Of a DNA stretch of 52,671 bases, positions 34,710 through 42,860 are shown piece after piece; the stretch's first letter is position 1, and each line of letters begins with the position of its first letter. The notes beneath the pieces were generated by a model that had not been told where the DNA came from, did no database searches, and saw nothing but the letters and a program-made list of their open reading frames with translations. The translations under genes and the position numbers were made by a program. The DNA comes from Actinomycetes bacterium (GTDB lineage Bacteria; Actinomycetota; Thermoleophilia; BMS3ABIN01), in the NCBI GenBank assembly GCA_021790115.1, contig JAJYIM010000008.1:1-52671 (forward strand), written 5' to 3'.

Positions 34710-36968
34710 TCACTTCTTGCCATTCGCCGGCGGCGGTGCGCCCGCGCGATGGATATGGGAGTTGTGGATGACTACGGCCAGCTGGTTGGCGACGCTGCTA
34801 AATGTGTCGATATCGGAGCTGGAAAAATGTTGGCGTTCCGAAAACGCTATCGCCATCCCGCCGACGATCTCATCCTGATAGATAATCGGCACCGCCGCCC
34901 GGCTGGTGTTTTCGATCCCCAGCTCTTTTAATATAAAAGCTTCCGTCTTGGAAGCTTTCTCGGACGAATCTGTCTCATGTGTGATAATCCGGCGCTCCCT
35001 CACCGCCCGGGCCAGGAATGTGTCCTGGTCGAGGTAGATGGTGGCAATCTTCTCTTCCACATTCGCCGGATGGCCTAAAAACGAGATGCTGACCAGCGCC
35101 TTTTGGGCCGGGTCAAAATCGAACAGGCTGGCAGCCTGGCAGTTTAATTGCCGGTAGATGGCTTTAAGGGCGTTCTTGGCGATATCAGTGATGTTATTGA
35201 GCCCGGCGCACGCCGCGGCTACGTCCCTGGTCAGCGCCACCCGGGCCAGCTCGTGCAGCGTTTGGTTATGTTGCAACGAGTTTTGCATCGCCAGCGAGAC
35301 GCGGTCGGCCAGGATCTGTATCAGCCGGCTTTGCTCGCCGGAAAAGAACGCCACTTGCCGGCTGCCCAACTGCAGAATGCCAATAACCTTGCTGCCAGCC
35401 CGCAGCGGAGCCGCCAGAACTGAGCTGATGCCATTTTTTTCAGAAAAAGGGCAACTGCCATCCCGGCAGGCCTCGTCCGGGCATACCTCATCTTCGCGGC
35501 CGGCGGTATCATCAATTTTCAGGAGTGAGCCTTGCTCAAAAGCGCGCCCCGCCAGGCCTTCTCCCGGTTTTGTTTTCAGGCCGGGCTGCCAGGCGCCGGA
35601 GCTGCCGGCCACTGCCAGAGATCTGAGGCACTGCCCGGATTCGTCAAATAGCATGATCATGGCTGCGTCTATTTTCAGCGCATCCTGGGTCCGTATCACC
35701 AGCTCGCTCAACACTTCATTTAAGCTAAGTGATGTCAGACCGGCTTCGGAAACAGACTCAATCGCGCCCAATGATTTTCGCACGGCCCGCTCGCGCTCAT
35801 AAGCAGAGGCATTGTCAATTGCGAGCGCCACCTGGGCGCCAATCACCGTGGCGAACTCAACCTGCTCGGCAGTGAACTGTTTTTGCCTGTCAGTCTGGAT
35901 CATCCAGGCGGAGCCAATCTTGCGATTTCCGGTAACCAGCGGAATGACCAGGGCGGACTGAATGTTGAACCGCTCCAGGTTTTCTTTCTTGAAACGGGGG
36001 TCTGCGGGCGCGTTTTCGATGGCGATGGCTTGCTTGTTTTCCACAGCGTCAACGCCGGTAGGAAGGTCAGCGCAAGGCCAGCGCAGCTGATGGGCCAGAT
36101 CATTTGTGTACTGACCCCAACCGGCGGCGCCGACCCAGTGGTCTTCCTGGAGCAAAAAGAGGCCGCCGGCGTTAGTGCGGGCGATATAAGCGAGACTATC
36201 CATTGCTACCTGGATTGTCTCCTGCAGGTTCAGGCTTGACATCACTGTCGAGCTGATGCGGAGCGCCGCGTCGCGCGTGCGGCTGTGGTGCACCGCCCCG
36301 GTCACGTCGAGGGCAAAGAGGCTGACCGAACCCGGGCTTTTGCGGCCGCCGGCAACCGCCGGGATGAGATGGACATTCCAGTAAGAGGTGTGGCCGCCCT
36401 TGCCTGGCGTCGGAAATTCTTTGGCCGTCACCCGGGCTTTGGTCGCAACAGCCCGGTCGATCAATTCCGCCAGCGGCGCCGCAAAATCCCCGGGGACGGA
36501 ATCAAGCAGAGTTTGATGAACCTTACCATCTGAGAACAGTTGCCTGAAGGCTGCATTATGGCTGGTGATGGCATACCCGGGAATGTGAAACTCTGCATAT
36601 GCAAGCGGAGAAGAATCCAGCGACTCGCGCGTTTCGCTTATTCTTCCGATGAACCGGCGGGTGAGCAGCGATGCCAGCGCCGTCAAGGCCCCAAAGCCGC
36701 CCACGGTCGGGGCGACCCAGAGAGCTTCCTTGGCGAGGGGTTCCAGCTCCGTGGCCAGCTCGAAGATCATCGCGATCAGGCCGGTCGCCAGCACCTCCAG
36801 CGGGCTTAAGAAAAACGCAGCAGCGATAATGGGCGCTGTGTAAATAAAATCAATCGGCTGAAAACTAACAAAGACGTGATCAATAACCAAAGCGACCAAA
36901 AGCAGTGCGCCAACGGTAAGCAGCAGCAGCGCGTGCCTGCCGGGGAAATTTTTTGGCAGCCGGAACAA
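34710..36968 (-). CDS. Membrane PAS/multi-GAF sensor protein without output domain (II)
   Basis: 752 aa, paralogue of the downstream protein. The N-terminal membrane part has about four helices (ALLLLTVGALLLVALVID, FIYTAPIIAAAFFLSPLEV, a third through LATGLIAMIFEL, and VGGFGALTALASLLT). A PAS-like segment (PLAYAEFHIPGYAITSHNAAF) and three GAF domains follow (GGLFLLQEDHW; AMIMLFDESGQ; VPIIYQDEIVGGMAIAF), with no effector domain. The TTG at 36968, one base after the J-protein stop, is preferred; an ATG at 37049 would overlap that gene by 80 bases. It is in an operon with both neighbours. Confidence 0.8.
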   Translation of the reverse strand: MFRLPKNFPGRHALLLLTVGALLLVALVIDHVFVSFQPIDFIYTAPIIAAAFFLSPLEVLATGLIAMIFELATELEPLAKEALWVAPTVGGFGALTALASLLTRRFIGRISETRESLDSSPLAYAEFHIPGYAITSHNAAFRQLFSDGKVHQTLLDSVPGDFAAPLAELIDRAVATKARVTAKEFPTPGKGGHTSYWNVHLIPAVAGGRKSPGSVSLFALDVTGAVHHSRTRDAALRISSTVMSSLNLQETIQVAMDSLAYIARTNAGGLFLLQEDHWVGAAGWGQYTNDLAHQLRWPCADLPTGVDAVENKQAIAIENAPADPRFKKENLERFNIQSALVIPLVTGNRKIGSAWMIQTDRQKQFTAEQVEFATVIGAQVALAIDNASAYERERAVRKSLGAIESVSEAGLTSLSLNEVLSELVIRTQDALKIDAAMIMLFDESGQCLRSLAVAGSSGAWQPGLKTKPGEGLAGRAFEQGSLLKIDDTAGREDEVCPDEACRDGSCPFSEKNGISSVLAAPLRAGSKVIGILQLGSRQVAFFSGEQSRLIQILADRVSLAMQNSLQHNQTLHELARVALTRDVAAACAGLNNITDIAKNALKAIYRQLNCQAASLFDFDPAQKALVSISFLGHPANVEEKIATIYLDQDTFLARAVRERRIITHETDSSEKASKTEAFILKELGIENTSRAAVPIIYQDEIVGGMAIAFSERQHFSSSDIDTFSSVANQLAVVIHNSHIHRAGAPPPANGKK

Positions 36969-36969
36969 C

Positions 36970-37287
36970 TTATTTCCATTTTCGTGACAGGCCGGCCAAG
37001 CCTTCCCGCCAGAAAAGGCGCCAGAATTCCAGCCGCCGCCAGCGGTCATATTCTGCCCGGCGGCGGGGATCTGTCAGCACCTCCCGCGCTTCGTTGAGTT
37101 CTTGCATTTTTATGGTGGCCCACTGCCTCTGCTCAGGCGGGAAAGCGTCGGGATGATATTTGCGCACCAGAATTTTATAGGCGCGGTCAATCACCTCCGT
37201 CGACGCGTCCTGATGGACTTCCAGAATTCTGAAATAATCTTTCAAATCATTATCGGCGTGGGGGCTTATGACTAAATAGTATAGCAA
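36970..37287 (-). CDS. Short J-domain (DnaJ-like) protein
   Basis: 105 aa, essentially a lone J-domain. DYFRILEVHQDASTEVIDRAYKILVRKYHPDAFP contains the HPD tripeptide that stimulates DnaK ATPase. LNEAREVLTDPRRRAEYDRWRR completes helix IV. There is no G/F region, zinc domain or substrate-binding domain, so it is a specialised type III co-chaperone. The TTG start at 37287 has no clear ribosome site; TTG before KDYFRIL is an alternative. It leads the operon with the two GAF sensors, so it may recruit DnaK to them (inference). Confidence 0.85.
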   Translation of the reverse strand: MLYYLVISPHADNDLKDYFRILEVHQDASTEVIDRAYKILVRKYHPDAFPPEQRQWATIKMQELNEAREVLTDPRRRAEYDRWRRLEFWRLFWREGLAGLSRKWK

Positions 37288-37327
37288 GGAAAGGATAGTT
37301 GCTCATCCAGGCATTTATGCCGGTCAT

Positions 37328-37345
37328 TTAGAATCTATCTCAAAA
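37328..37345 (+). repeat. Solo terminal repeat of the MITE-like family (copy E)
   Basis: TTAGAATCTATCTCAAAA matches the terminal inverted repeat of the full element at 38154-38340, but no internal sequence or second end follows. Confidence 0.5.
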
Positions 37346-37575
37346 TTTGGAGACGCTTTGCTCGTCGCCAGGATGTCCCCTGGTGAAGTCAGCAAAGAAT
37401 GAAGTCGGCAAAGAATTTTCTGGCCGGGGGCGAAGGGGAGCAACCGGACCCCTGGCGAAGTTTTGTTGTTATGGAAGCCTGGGGGGTGTCCAGGAGAAGG
37501 CTGGCGCAGCCAAAGCGAGTCACCGCAGCAACTGCGCCAAATACAAGGTTGCCACCTGTTCTGAATTGACCTAAT

Positions 37576-37593
37576 AGCCTATCGAAATAGGCT
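37576..37593 (-). terminator. Small hairpin after the second Rrf2 gene
   Basis: On the minus strand AGCCTAT, loop TTCG, ATAGGCT, then ATT. It lies ten bases after the Rrf2 stop. A stable UUCG-type loop is present, but the T-tract is short. Confidence 0.4.
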
Positions 37594-37602
37594 CCAAGGC
37601 CC

Positions 37603-38070
37603 CTAGGCGGGTACCTTCCCCCGTGCTTTTGATAATTGCCATCCCCTGGAAGGCTCCGCGGAGAAACCGCCGTCGGCGGCAAGGTCTGCAAAAGAAGTGG
37701 ATTTAAGCCGGCTGATCACCGACTCCTGAATCTCGGCCCAGACGGGATACACGGGGCAAAGCTCGTCACGGCCGCATTCCCCTTTTGCTCTCAGGCAACG
37801 GTTTAAAAGGATCGGCTCCTCAATTGCCTCAATTGCCTCGAGCAGGTCAATGTCGGCGGGGTCGCGGGAAAGCATGACGCCTCCCTGGTTGCCGCGCAGG
37901 GTTCTAACCAGTCCGGCGCGGGCGAGCGTGCGCATGATCGTGGGCAAATATTTCTCCGGGATGTCCTGGCTTGCAGCAATCTCCTTCGTCTGCACCACTT
38001 CCCCCGGCTCAACGACAGATAGATGCAGAAGGGCCCTGATAGCGTAATCTGCTTGTCTTGTAAGCTGCAT
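37603..38070 (-). CDS. Rrf2-family transcriptional regulator with three-cysteine cluster
   Basis: 155 aa, paralogous to the regulator at 16107-16622. It has QLTRQADYAIRALLHLS, KYLPTIMRTLARAGLVR, RGNQGGVMLSRDP, then cysteines in CLRAKGEC and GRDELC (C-x6-C-x5-C). The fourth cysteine of the paralogue is replaced (PVYPVWAEI). Three cysteines suffice for Fe-S binding in IscR and NsrR. The ATG follows a strong AGGAGG. MITE-like copies lie just upstream, so its promoter region may be influenced by them. Confidence 0.9.
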   Translation of the reverse strand: MQLTRQADYAIRALLHLSVVEPGEVVQTKEIAASQDIPEKYLPTIMRTLARAGLVRTLRGNQGGVMLSRDPADIDLLEAIEAIEEPILLNRCLRAKGECGRDELCPVYPVWAEIQESVISRLKSTSFADLAADGGFSAEPSRGWQLSKARGKVPA

Positions 38071-38153
38071 CTGTCACCTCCTCATGTTTTGCTTAATTCT
38101 TTATCTTTGAATCTGAAAAAGCTGCCCGTCAATAAAGCCAAAGATCTGCGGGA

Positions 38154-38340
38154 CTTAGAATCTCTCTCAAAAGGCATATTCTGCTGCGGCCGGCTGCAAA
38201 GGCGATGGGCGGTGTCCTCGGAGCAAAAAGTCCAGGGCGTACCGCAGGGGTACGACTGCGGGCTTTTTACTCCTGCGTCCTTGCCCATCGCCTTTTCGCT
38301 CGGCCTCGCTACGAACTGCCTTTTGAGATAGATTCTTAAG
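38154..38340 (+). mobile_element. MITE-like palindromic element, full copy (A)
   Basis: 187 bp bounded by inverted repeats CTTAGAATCTCTCTCAAAAG and CTTTTGAGATAGATTCTTAAG. The interior is also self-complementary (AAAGGCGATGGGC with GCCCATCGCCTTTT; AGCAAAAAGTC region with GGGCTTTTTACTCC), centred on CGTACC GCAGG GGTACG near 38245. It has no coding capacity. The RNA or single strand could fold into one long imperfect hairpin. It lies between the Rrf2 gene and the glycosyltransferase gene. Confidence 0.8.
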
Positions 38341-38470
38341 ACAGCTAAAACAGCTATTAAGCAGCATATCGCGCCGCCTACTGCGGTTGCCATAGGGGAA
38401 AACCCCCATTTTTGTTACCAGTTTAACTAATTAGAGTAACTTGGCTGGGAATAATCGACCGGGGGCATCA

Positions 38471-38531
38471 TTAAGAATTTATCTCAAAAGGCACATTCTG
38501 TTACGAACAGCCTTTTGAGATAGATTCTAAG
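38471..38531 (+). mobile_element. MITE-like element, internally deleted copy (C)
   Basis: 61 bp: TTAAGAATTTATCTCAAAAG, then GCACATTCTGTTACGAACAG, then CCTTTTGAGATAGATTCTAAG. Left and right termini are both present, and the centre joins the subterminal parts seen in copy A (GGCATATTCTG and TACGAACTGCC). It may also serve as a terminator-like hairpin next to the glycosyltransferase stop. Confidence 0.75.
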
Positions 38532-38568
38532 CTTTTCCTGACACCCCTCTGACAGCTTTAATCGGGGA

Positions 38569-39906
38569 TTACCAGCGCTTCTCCAGATTTAAGAGCTCGC
38601 GCGCATAGCCTATAACACAAATAGGAGAAACTATAAACTGGTAAAGAAGGAAGTAAGCCAGGAAACCAATGATGTTGCGCCTGATTTTTAGCCCGAGGAA
38701 ATTGAAAACTGATTTCTGGAACCGGAGCATTACCAGCACGATCAGGGCGGTAAGCGGCAACACCAGCAAAGTCAGCGCGCCCGCCAGGTAAAAATAGCCG
38801 AGCAGAGCCAGAACCACACCCGGCAGGAAAGCTGCAGTAAAGAAGAAATCAAGCGGGGGAAAAAGCAGGTCCAGGGCAACGAAGAAGCCGGCAAAGCCGC
38901 GCCGCTTCCAGACAATGGCGAGATGGTTTTTAAGCGCCTCAATCATGCCGCGCGCCCAGCGCTGCCGCTGGCGGAAGAAACGGCGGTAAGTCTCAGGGAC
39001 TTTAGTGAAAGCAACTGCCGTGGGCTCATGGTCGACTTGATGTCCCTCCCGCAGCAGTGCCCACGTCAGCATGATGTCTTCGCCGATGCGGTTGGGCCAG
39101 CCGCGCGCCGCTCTCACAACGCCGGTGCGGAAAGCGCTAAAGGCCCCTTGCGCTACCAGCGTGCCCCTGTACATGCTCTGCTGGCGCTTGACAGCGCCGA
39201 TAGCGAGGAAGTAATCCCATTCCTGCAGCCGGGTAAAGTGAGTCGCCCGCGAATTTTTGGCCAGCACGGAGCCGGCAACGGCGGCGCATTTCGGATTTGC
39301 GACCAGGCGGGCCACGATCCGTTTGAGCGCCTGCTTGTAAATGAACGTGTCGGCGTCGATTGTTACCAGCACCCGGTGCGAAACTGCGTCAAGGCCAGCA
39401 TTCAAAGCCGCTGCCTTGCCGCCGTGGGGAATGGAGAGGATGTTAAGACCAGGTTTCTGAACTGATCTTAAATAGTTGAGTGTGCCGTCAGTGGAGCCGT
39501 CGTCAACAATGATGATCTCGATTTCCTCAGGATAATCCTGTTCATAAATGCCACGCAGCGTATCCGGCAGATTTTCGACCTCATTGCGGGCGGCGATCAG
39601 GATGGAGACCGGCGGCAGCTGGATGTCCGGATTCAGCCCGGCCTGCCGGTATCCGAGCAGGTTAAGCAGCAGGAATGCGTTCAGGTATCCGGGAATAATG
39701 GCGACGAATGCGACAAGGACGAGCGCCCCCGGCAGGGAAACGAGTCCCGCCAGGTCCCTGGTCCAGCCGGTTGCCAGCACGCAGGCGACGCCGGCGAAAG
39801 CCAGCGCGCCCAGGTTCGCGAGCGTGAAGCGTGTCGCCAGTCTTGTGCGAGGCAGGCCCCCCACCAGCCTGCTGCCGCCCGTGGCGGTTTTTACGGGAGC
39901 GTTCAT
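38569..39906 (-). CDS. Membrane family 2 glycosyltransferase (PgaC/NodC/cellulose-synthase-like)
   Basis: 445 aa processive polysaccharide synthase type. Two N-terminal membrane segments are followed by the GT-A catalytic domain: PPVSILIAARNEVENL, IIIVDDGSTDGTL with the UDP-binding Asp, VTIDADTFI (DxD), IGEDIMLTWALLREGH (TED-like) and RQRQRWARGMIEAL (QxxRW). Three or four C-terminal membrane helices follow. The product could be poly-N-acetylglucosamine, hyaluronan-like or another beta-glycan; the sequence does not decide. There is no adjacent deacetylase or export gene, so the assignment stops at the family. Confidence 0.9.
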   Translation of the reverse strand: MNAPVKTATGGSRLVGGLPRTRLATRFTLANLGALAFAGVACVLATGWTRDLAGLVSLPGALVLVAFVAIIPGYLNAFLLLNLLGYRQAGLNPDIQLPPVSILIAARNEVENLPDTLRGIYEQDYPEEIEIIIVDDGSTDGTLNYLRSVQKPGLNILSIPHGGKAAALNAGLDAVSHRVLVTIDADTFIYKQALKRIVARLVANPKCAAVAGSVLAKNSRATHFTRLQEWDYFLAIGAVKRQQSMYRGTLVAQGAFSAFRTGVVRAARGWPNRIGEDIMLTWALLREGHQVDHEPTAVAFTKVPETYRRFFRQRQRWARGMIEALKNHLAIVWKRRGFAGFFVALDLLFPPLDFFFTAAFLPGVVLALLGYFYLAGALTLLVLPLTALIVLVMLRFQKSVFNFLGLKIRRNIIGFLAYFLLYQFIVSPICVIGYARELLNLEKRW

Positions 39907-39980
39907 GGAAGCGAAGTGGGATCTCGCAGAAAAAGACCCGTGATAAGATTCTGCCCGATCTGCAAGAACCCTTCATTAAG

Positions 39981-40070
39981 CGGATGGTGGATGGTGGATT
40001 AAAACCAAAAAGCGGATATTGGACCCTGGACCCTGGATGCTGGATTAAACCCAAACCCAAAAACCCAAAG
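39981..40070 (+). repeat. Heptamer array between the glycosyltransferase gene and nrdJ
   Basis: The longest array: GGATGGT, GGATGGT, GGATTAAAACCAAAAAGC, GGATATT, GGACCCT, GGACCCT, GGATGCT, GGATTAA, ACCCAAA, CCCAAAA, ACCCAAA. Two consecutive blocks each pass from GGAT units into an AAACC tail. It is on the strand opposite to the flanking genes. Confidence 0.85.
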
Positions 40071-40147
40071 CAACAACCGTTTGGAGTAGATTTCTGGTGA
40101 GGCAATTCGACAAATTGATAAATAGAAAAAATTCGCTATAATTTCTC

Positions 40148-40173
40148 GGAACCCGGAACCCTAGAACTCGCAG
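40148..40173 (-). repeat. Short heptamer array over the nrdJ stop codon
   Basis: On the minus strand TGCGAGTTCTAG is followed by GGTTCCG, GGTTCCG, AG. The last nrdJ codons and the stop are within the repeat-like sequence. Confidence 0.5.
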
Positions 40174-42287
40174 TCTACCGCCGGGCAGCCACCGGCGAAC
40201 TCGGCGCTGGCGCGCACGTGCTCGGTCTTCTCTCCTTCGACAACTTCCCCGGCCAGGTATAAAACCTGCTGCTGCCTGCTGCCGTAACGAAACACGGTAA
40301 TCCCCTTGCAGCCCAGTTCATAAGCCAGCAGGAAGGCTTCCCTTACTTCATCGATGCCGGCGTCGCGCGGCAGGTTGATGGTTTTGGAGACGGCGTTGTC
40401 CACGTGTCTTTGAAACGCCGCCTGCATGCGCACATGCCAGTGCGGCTCGATGTCAAGGGCGGTGCGAAAAACATCCTTGACGTCTTTTGGGATCTCGTCA
40501 AACTCCTGGACAGAGCCGACCCGCGCGATTCGCATCATCAGCTCGTCGCTGTAGAAGTCGCGCTCGCGCGCCACCTGCTCAAACTTGGCGTTCATCTCCA
40601 GCAGGTGCGTCCCTTCCATCACGTCCCTGACAAAGGAAATGGCGAACAGCGGCTCAATGCCGCTGCTGGTGCCGGCGATGACGCTGATAGTGCCTGTGGG
40701 GGCAACCGTGGTGACGGTGGCGTTACGCATCGCCCGGTAGCCACGCTGCTGCCAAAGGCTGCCTTTAAAATTGGGAAAAGAGCCGCGCCTTGAGGCGATC
40801 TCCCCCGATTTGGCCGCGGCCCGCTCATGGATAAACTTCATAATCTCCTCACCCTTGGCCAGGCCCGCGTCGGAGTCATAGCGGATTCCCATCTTGATCA
40901 GCGCCTCGGCGAAACCCATCACCCCCAGGCCAATCTTGCGGTTGGAATTGGTCATCTCGGTTATCTCCCGCAAGGGGAAGCGGTTGGCGTCAATGACGTT
41001 GTCTAAAAAATGTACCGATATGTCAACAAGGCTGCCAAGGCGCTGCCAATCAATATCGCCGCCGCTGACAAGCTTGGCGAGGTCGATCGAGCCCAGGTTG
41101 CAGGATTCGTAGGGCAGCAGCGGCTGTTCGCCGCAGGGGTTGGTTGTCTCCATCGGTCCCAGCTGCGGCGTTGGATTGACCTCGTTAATACGGTCCAGGA
41201 AGATCATGCCGGGATCGCCCGTGCGCCAGGCGTTGCCGGCGATCGCCTCCAGCACCGGGGCAGCCCTGAGGGTGCCGGTCACCTTGCCGTTGCGGGGATT
41301 AATCAGCTCAAACTCGCCGTCTTTTTTGACAGCCTGCATGAATGAGTCAGAAGCTGCGACGGAAATATTGAAGTTCTTCAGGAACCCCTCCTGCTGCTTG
41401 GCGCCGATAAACTGGAGGATGTCGGGATGGTGAACGCTCAAGACCCCCATGTTGGCGCCGCGCCGGCGGCCTCCCTGCTTGACTACTTCCGTGCCGGCGT
41501 CAAAGACGCCGATGAAGCTTATCGGCCCCGAGGCAATGCCCTTGGTTGACCCCACCCTGTCGCCCCGCGGGCGCAGGCGGGAAAAAGAGAAGCCGGTGCC
41601 GCCGCCGGCCTGGTGGATCTGGGCCATGTGCTTGGCAGAGTCAAAAATGCCCGTGATCGAGTCCGCCACCGGCAGCACAAAACAGGCGGAGAGCATGCCC
41701 AGCTCTGTGCCGGCGTTCATCAGCGTAGGCGAGTTGGGAATGAACTCGCCCGATGTCATCATCCGAAAGAATGTTTCTTCCGCGGTGGCGGCATCGTCGT
41801 CAAAATTTGTCTCCACCGCGGCGACGTGGCCGGCAACCCGGCGGAAGAGCTGCCCGGGGGTCTCCGTTACGTTGCCGTCATCATCCTTGACCAGGTAACG
41901 CTTTTTTAGCACTGTCAGCGCATTTAACGGCAGCTTCAGATCATCGGTGACGCCGAGGAACTGTTTTGAGGCGCGCAGCTGCGCATGGCGGCGGCGGTAA
42001 GTGATATAAGCCTTGGCTACATCCGGCGGGCCGTTGCTGATGAGCGCCTCTTCAACTATGTCCTGGATTTCTTCCACGGAAGGCGCTTGGCCCGGGTAGC
42101 GCCGCTCAAGCTGCGCCACCGCCTTGCGGGCCAACTCATCGGCAATGCGGCCGTCCTGTTCTCCCACAGCCGTGACTGCCTGGTACACGGCATGCTGAAT
42201 CCTGCCGGCATCAAAGGGGACAAGAAGGCCGTCACGAGACCGGATCTGTTTAATCGTGTTTTTGGGCACTTCCCAACTTTCAGGCAA
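40161..42287 (-). CDS. nrdJ: Adenosylcobalamin-dependent (class II) ribonucleotide reductase
   Basis: 708 aa. Reduces ribonucleotides using a radical generated from adenosylcobalamin, without oxygen. An N-terminal ATP-cone (RSRDGLLVPFDAGRIQHAVYQAV) is followed by the barrel with substrate Cys in LSACFVLPV, HQAGGGTGFSFSRLRPRG, the radical region NPCGEQPLLPYESCNLGSI, and APTGTISVIAGTSSGIEP. The C-terminal GGCPAVDCEF provides a Cys pair that could act as the redox shuttle, but the final residues come from a heptamer array. TTG start at 42287; GTG a few codons later is an alternative. I see no second cobalamin riboswitch and no NrdR box upstream. It depends functionally on the nearby operon. Confidence 0.95.
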   Translation of the reverse strand: MPESWEVPKNTIKQIRSRDGLLVPFDAGRIQHAVYQAVTAVGEQDGRIADELARKAVAQLERRYPGQAPSVEEIQDIVEEALISNGPPDVAKAYITYRRRHAQLRASKQFLGVTDDLKLPLNALTVLKKRYLVKDDDGNVTETPGQLFRRVAGHVAAVETNFDDDAATAEETFFRMMTSGEFIPNSPTLMNAGTELGMLSACFVLPVADSITGIFDSAKHMAQIHQAGGGTGFSFSRLRPRGDRVGSTKGIASGPISFIGVFDAGTEVVKQGGRRRGANMGVLSVHHPDILQFIGAKQQEGFLKNFNISVAASDSFMQAVKKDGEFELINPRNGKVTGTLRAAPVLEAIAGNAWRTGDPGMIFLDRINEVNPTPQLGPMETTNPCGEQPLLPYESCNLGSIDLAKLVSGGDIDWQRLGSLVDISVHFLDNVIDANRFPLREITEMTNSNRKIGLGVMGFAEALIKMGIRYDSDAGLAKGEEIMKFIHERAAAKSGEIASRRGSFPNFKGSLWQQRGYRAMRNATVTTVAPTGTISVIAGTSSGIEPLFAISFVRDVMEGTHLLEMNAKFEQVARERDFYSDELMMRIARVGSVQEFDEIPKDVKDVFRTALDIEPHWHVRMQAAFQRHVDNAVSKTINLPRDAGIDEVREAFLLAYELGCKGITVFRYGSRQQQVLYLAGEVVEGEKTEHVRASAEFAGGCPAVDCEF

Positions 42288-42373
42288 GCAGATCTACCGA
42301 TGCTGCAGATAACCTTTTTGGTTGGATTCCAATTACTTCTACCCGGCAAAAGTTATCTTGAACCGCTGAAATC

Positions 42374-42403
42374 TTGCCCGGGGCGCCGGAAACGCAGTAC
42401 AAT
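42374..42403 (+). promoter_or_regulatory. Promoter upstream of the Cys-rich protein gene
   Basis: TTGCCC (42374-42379), 18-base spacer, TACAAT (42398-42403). The gene starts 84 bases after the -10 element. Confidence 0.45.
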
Positions 42404-42486
42404 AAGCAAGAAAGTTAAACAGCCGTTCAGGTTCGTGCGGGCGAAAAGAAGAGAACTGTGGCGGTCTCGAGCAAGGAAAGGAACAT

Positions 42487-42837
42487 ATGTCTTTATTTTT
42501 GGAACTCTCCGGTGAGTTGGAGTGCACTGCCTGCGGGGTGCTATGCGAAAAAGTCATCTACCCCGCCAACTGTTTCGACTCCGGTTGCAAGTACATTTAC
42601 TCCTACGACGAAGGCAATTCCACTTATTTTGGTTGTCTCTACAAGGTCTTCAGCGTTGAGATCGACCTGGATGGCTTCCATGAGCTGGAGAAGCGCAAAG
42701 GTGGTTTTGGCGCGGTCAAGGTGGCGGGGCCGCCGCTGGATCAGTGCAGCGTCAATGTGGAGAAGGCGTATAACCGCGAGCAGTACGAGGAATCCTGCCG
42801 CCGCGCCCTCATTGAGCATTTCTCGCCACGGCGGTAA
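42487..42837 (+). CDS. Cysteine-rich small protein of unknown function
   Basis: 116 aa, not recognised. The N-terminal half is rich in cysteine: CTACGVLC (near 13-20), NCFDSGC (near 28-34), FGC near 49, and later QCSVN and SCRRA. The pattern suggests metal binding, zinc or an Fe-S cluster. There is no signal peptide or membrane helix, so it is probably cytoplasmic. ATG start with AAGGAA just upstream. It precedes a zincin-like protease gene by 23 bases and is likely co-transcribed with it. Confidence 0.7.
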   Translation: MSLFLELSGELECTACGVLCEKVIYPANCFDSGCKYIYSYDEGNSTYFGCLYKVFSVEIDLDGFHELEKRKGGFGAVKVAGPPLDQCSVNVEKAYNREQYEESCRRALIEHFSPRR

Positions 42838-42860
42838 ATTTCCCCTTTTGCGAGGCCGGG

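Larger units (their letters stand above)
37288..37602. other. Intergenic region with solo MITE end
   Basis: No gene is seen. It holds the solo repeat end at 37328-37345 and a small hairpin at 37576-37593. Confidence 0.4.

Noticed and set aside
42288-42480. Cobalamin riboswitch or NrdR box upstream of nrdJ
   Set aside because: Neither the B12 box nor a pair of NrdR palindromes is recognisable in this interval.
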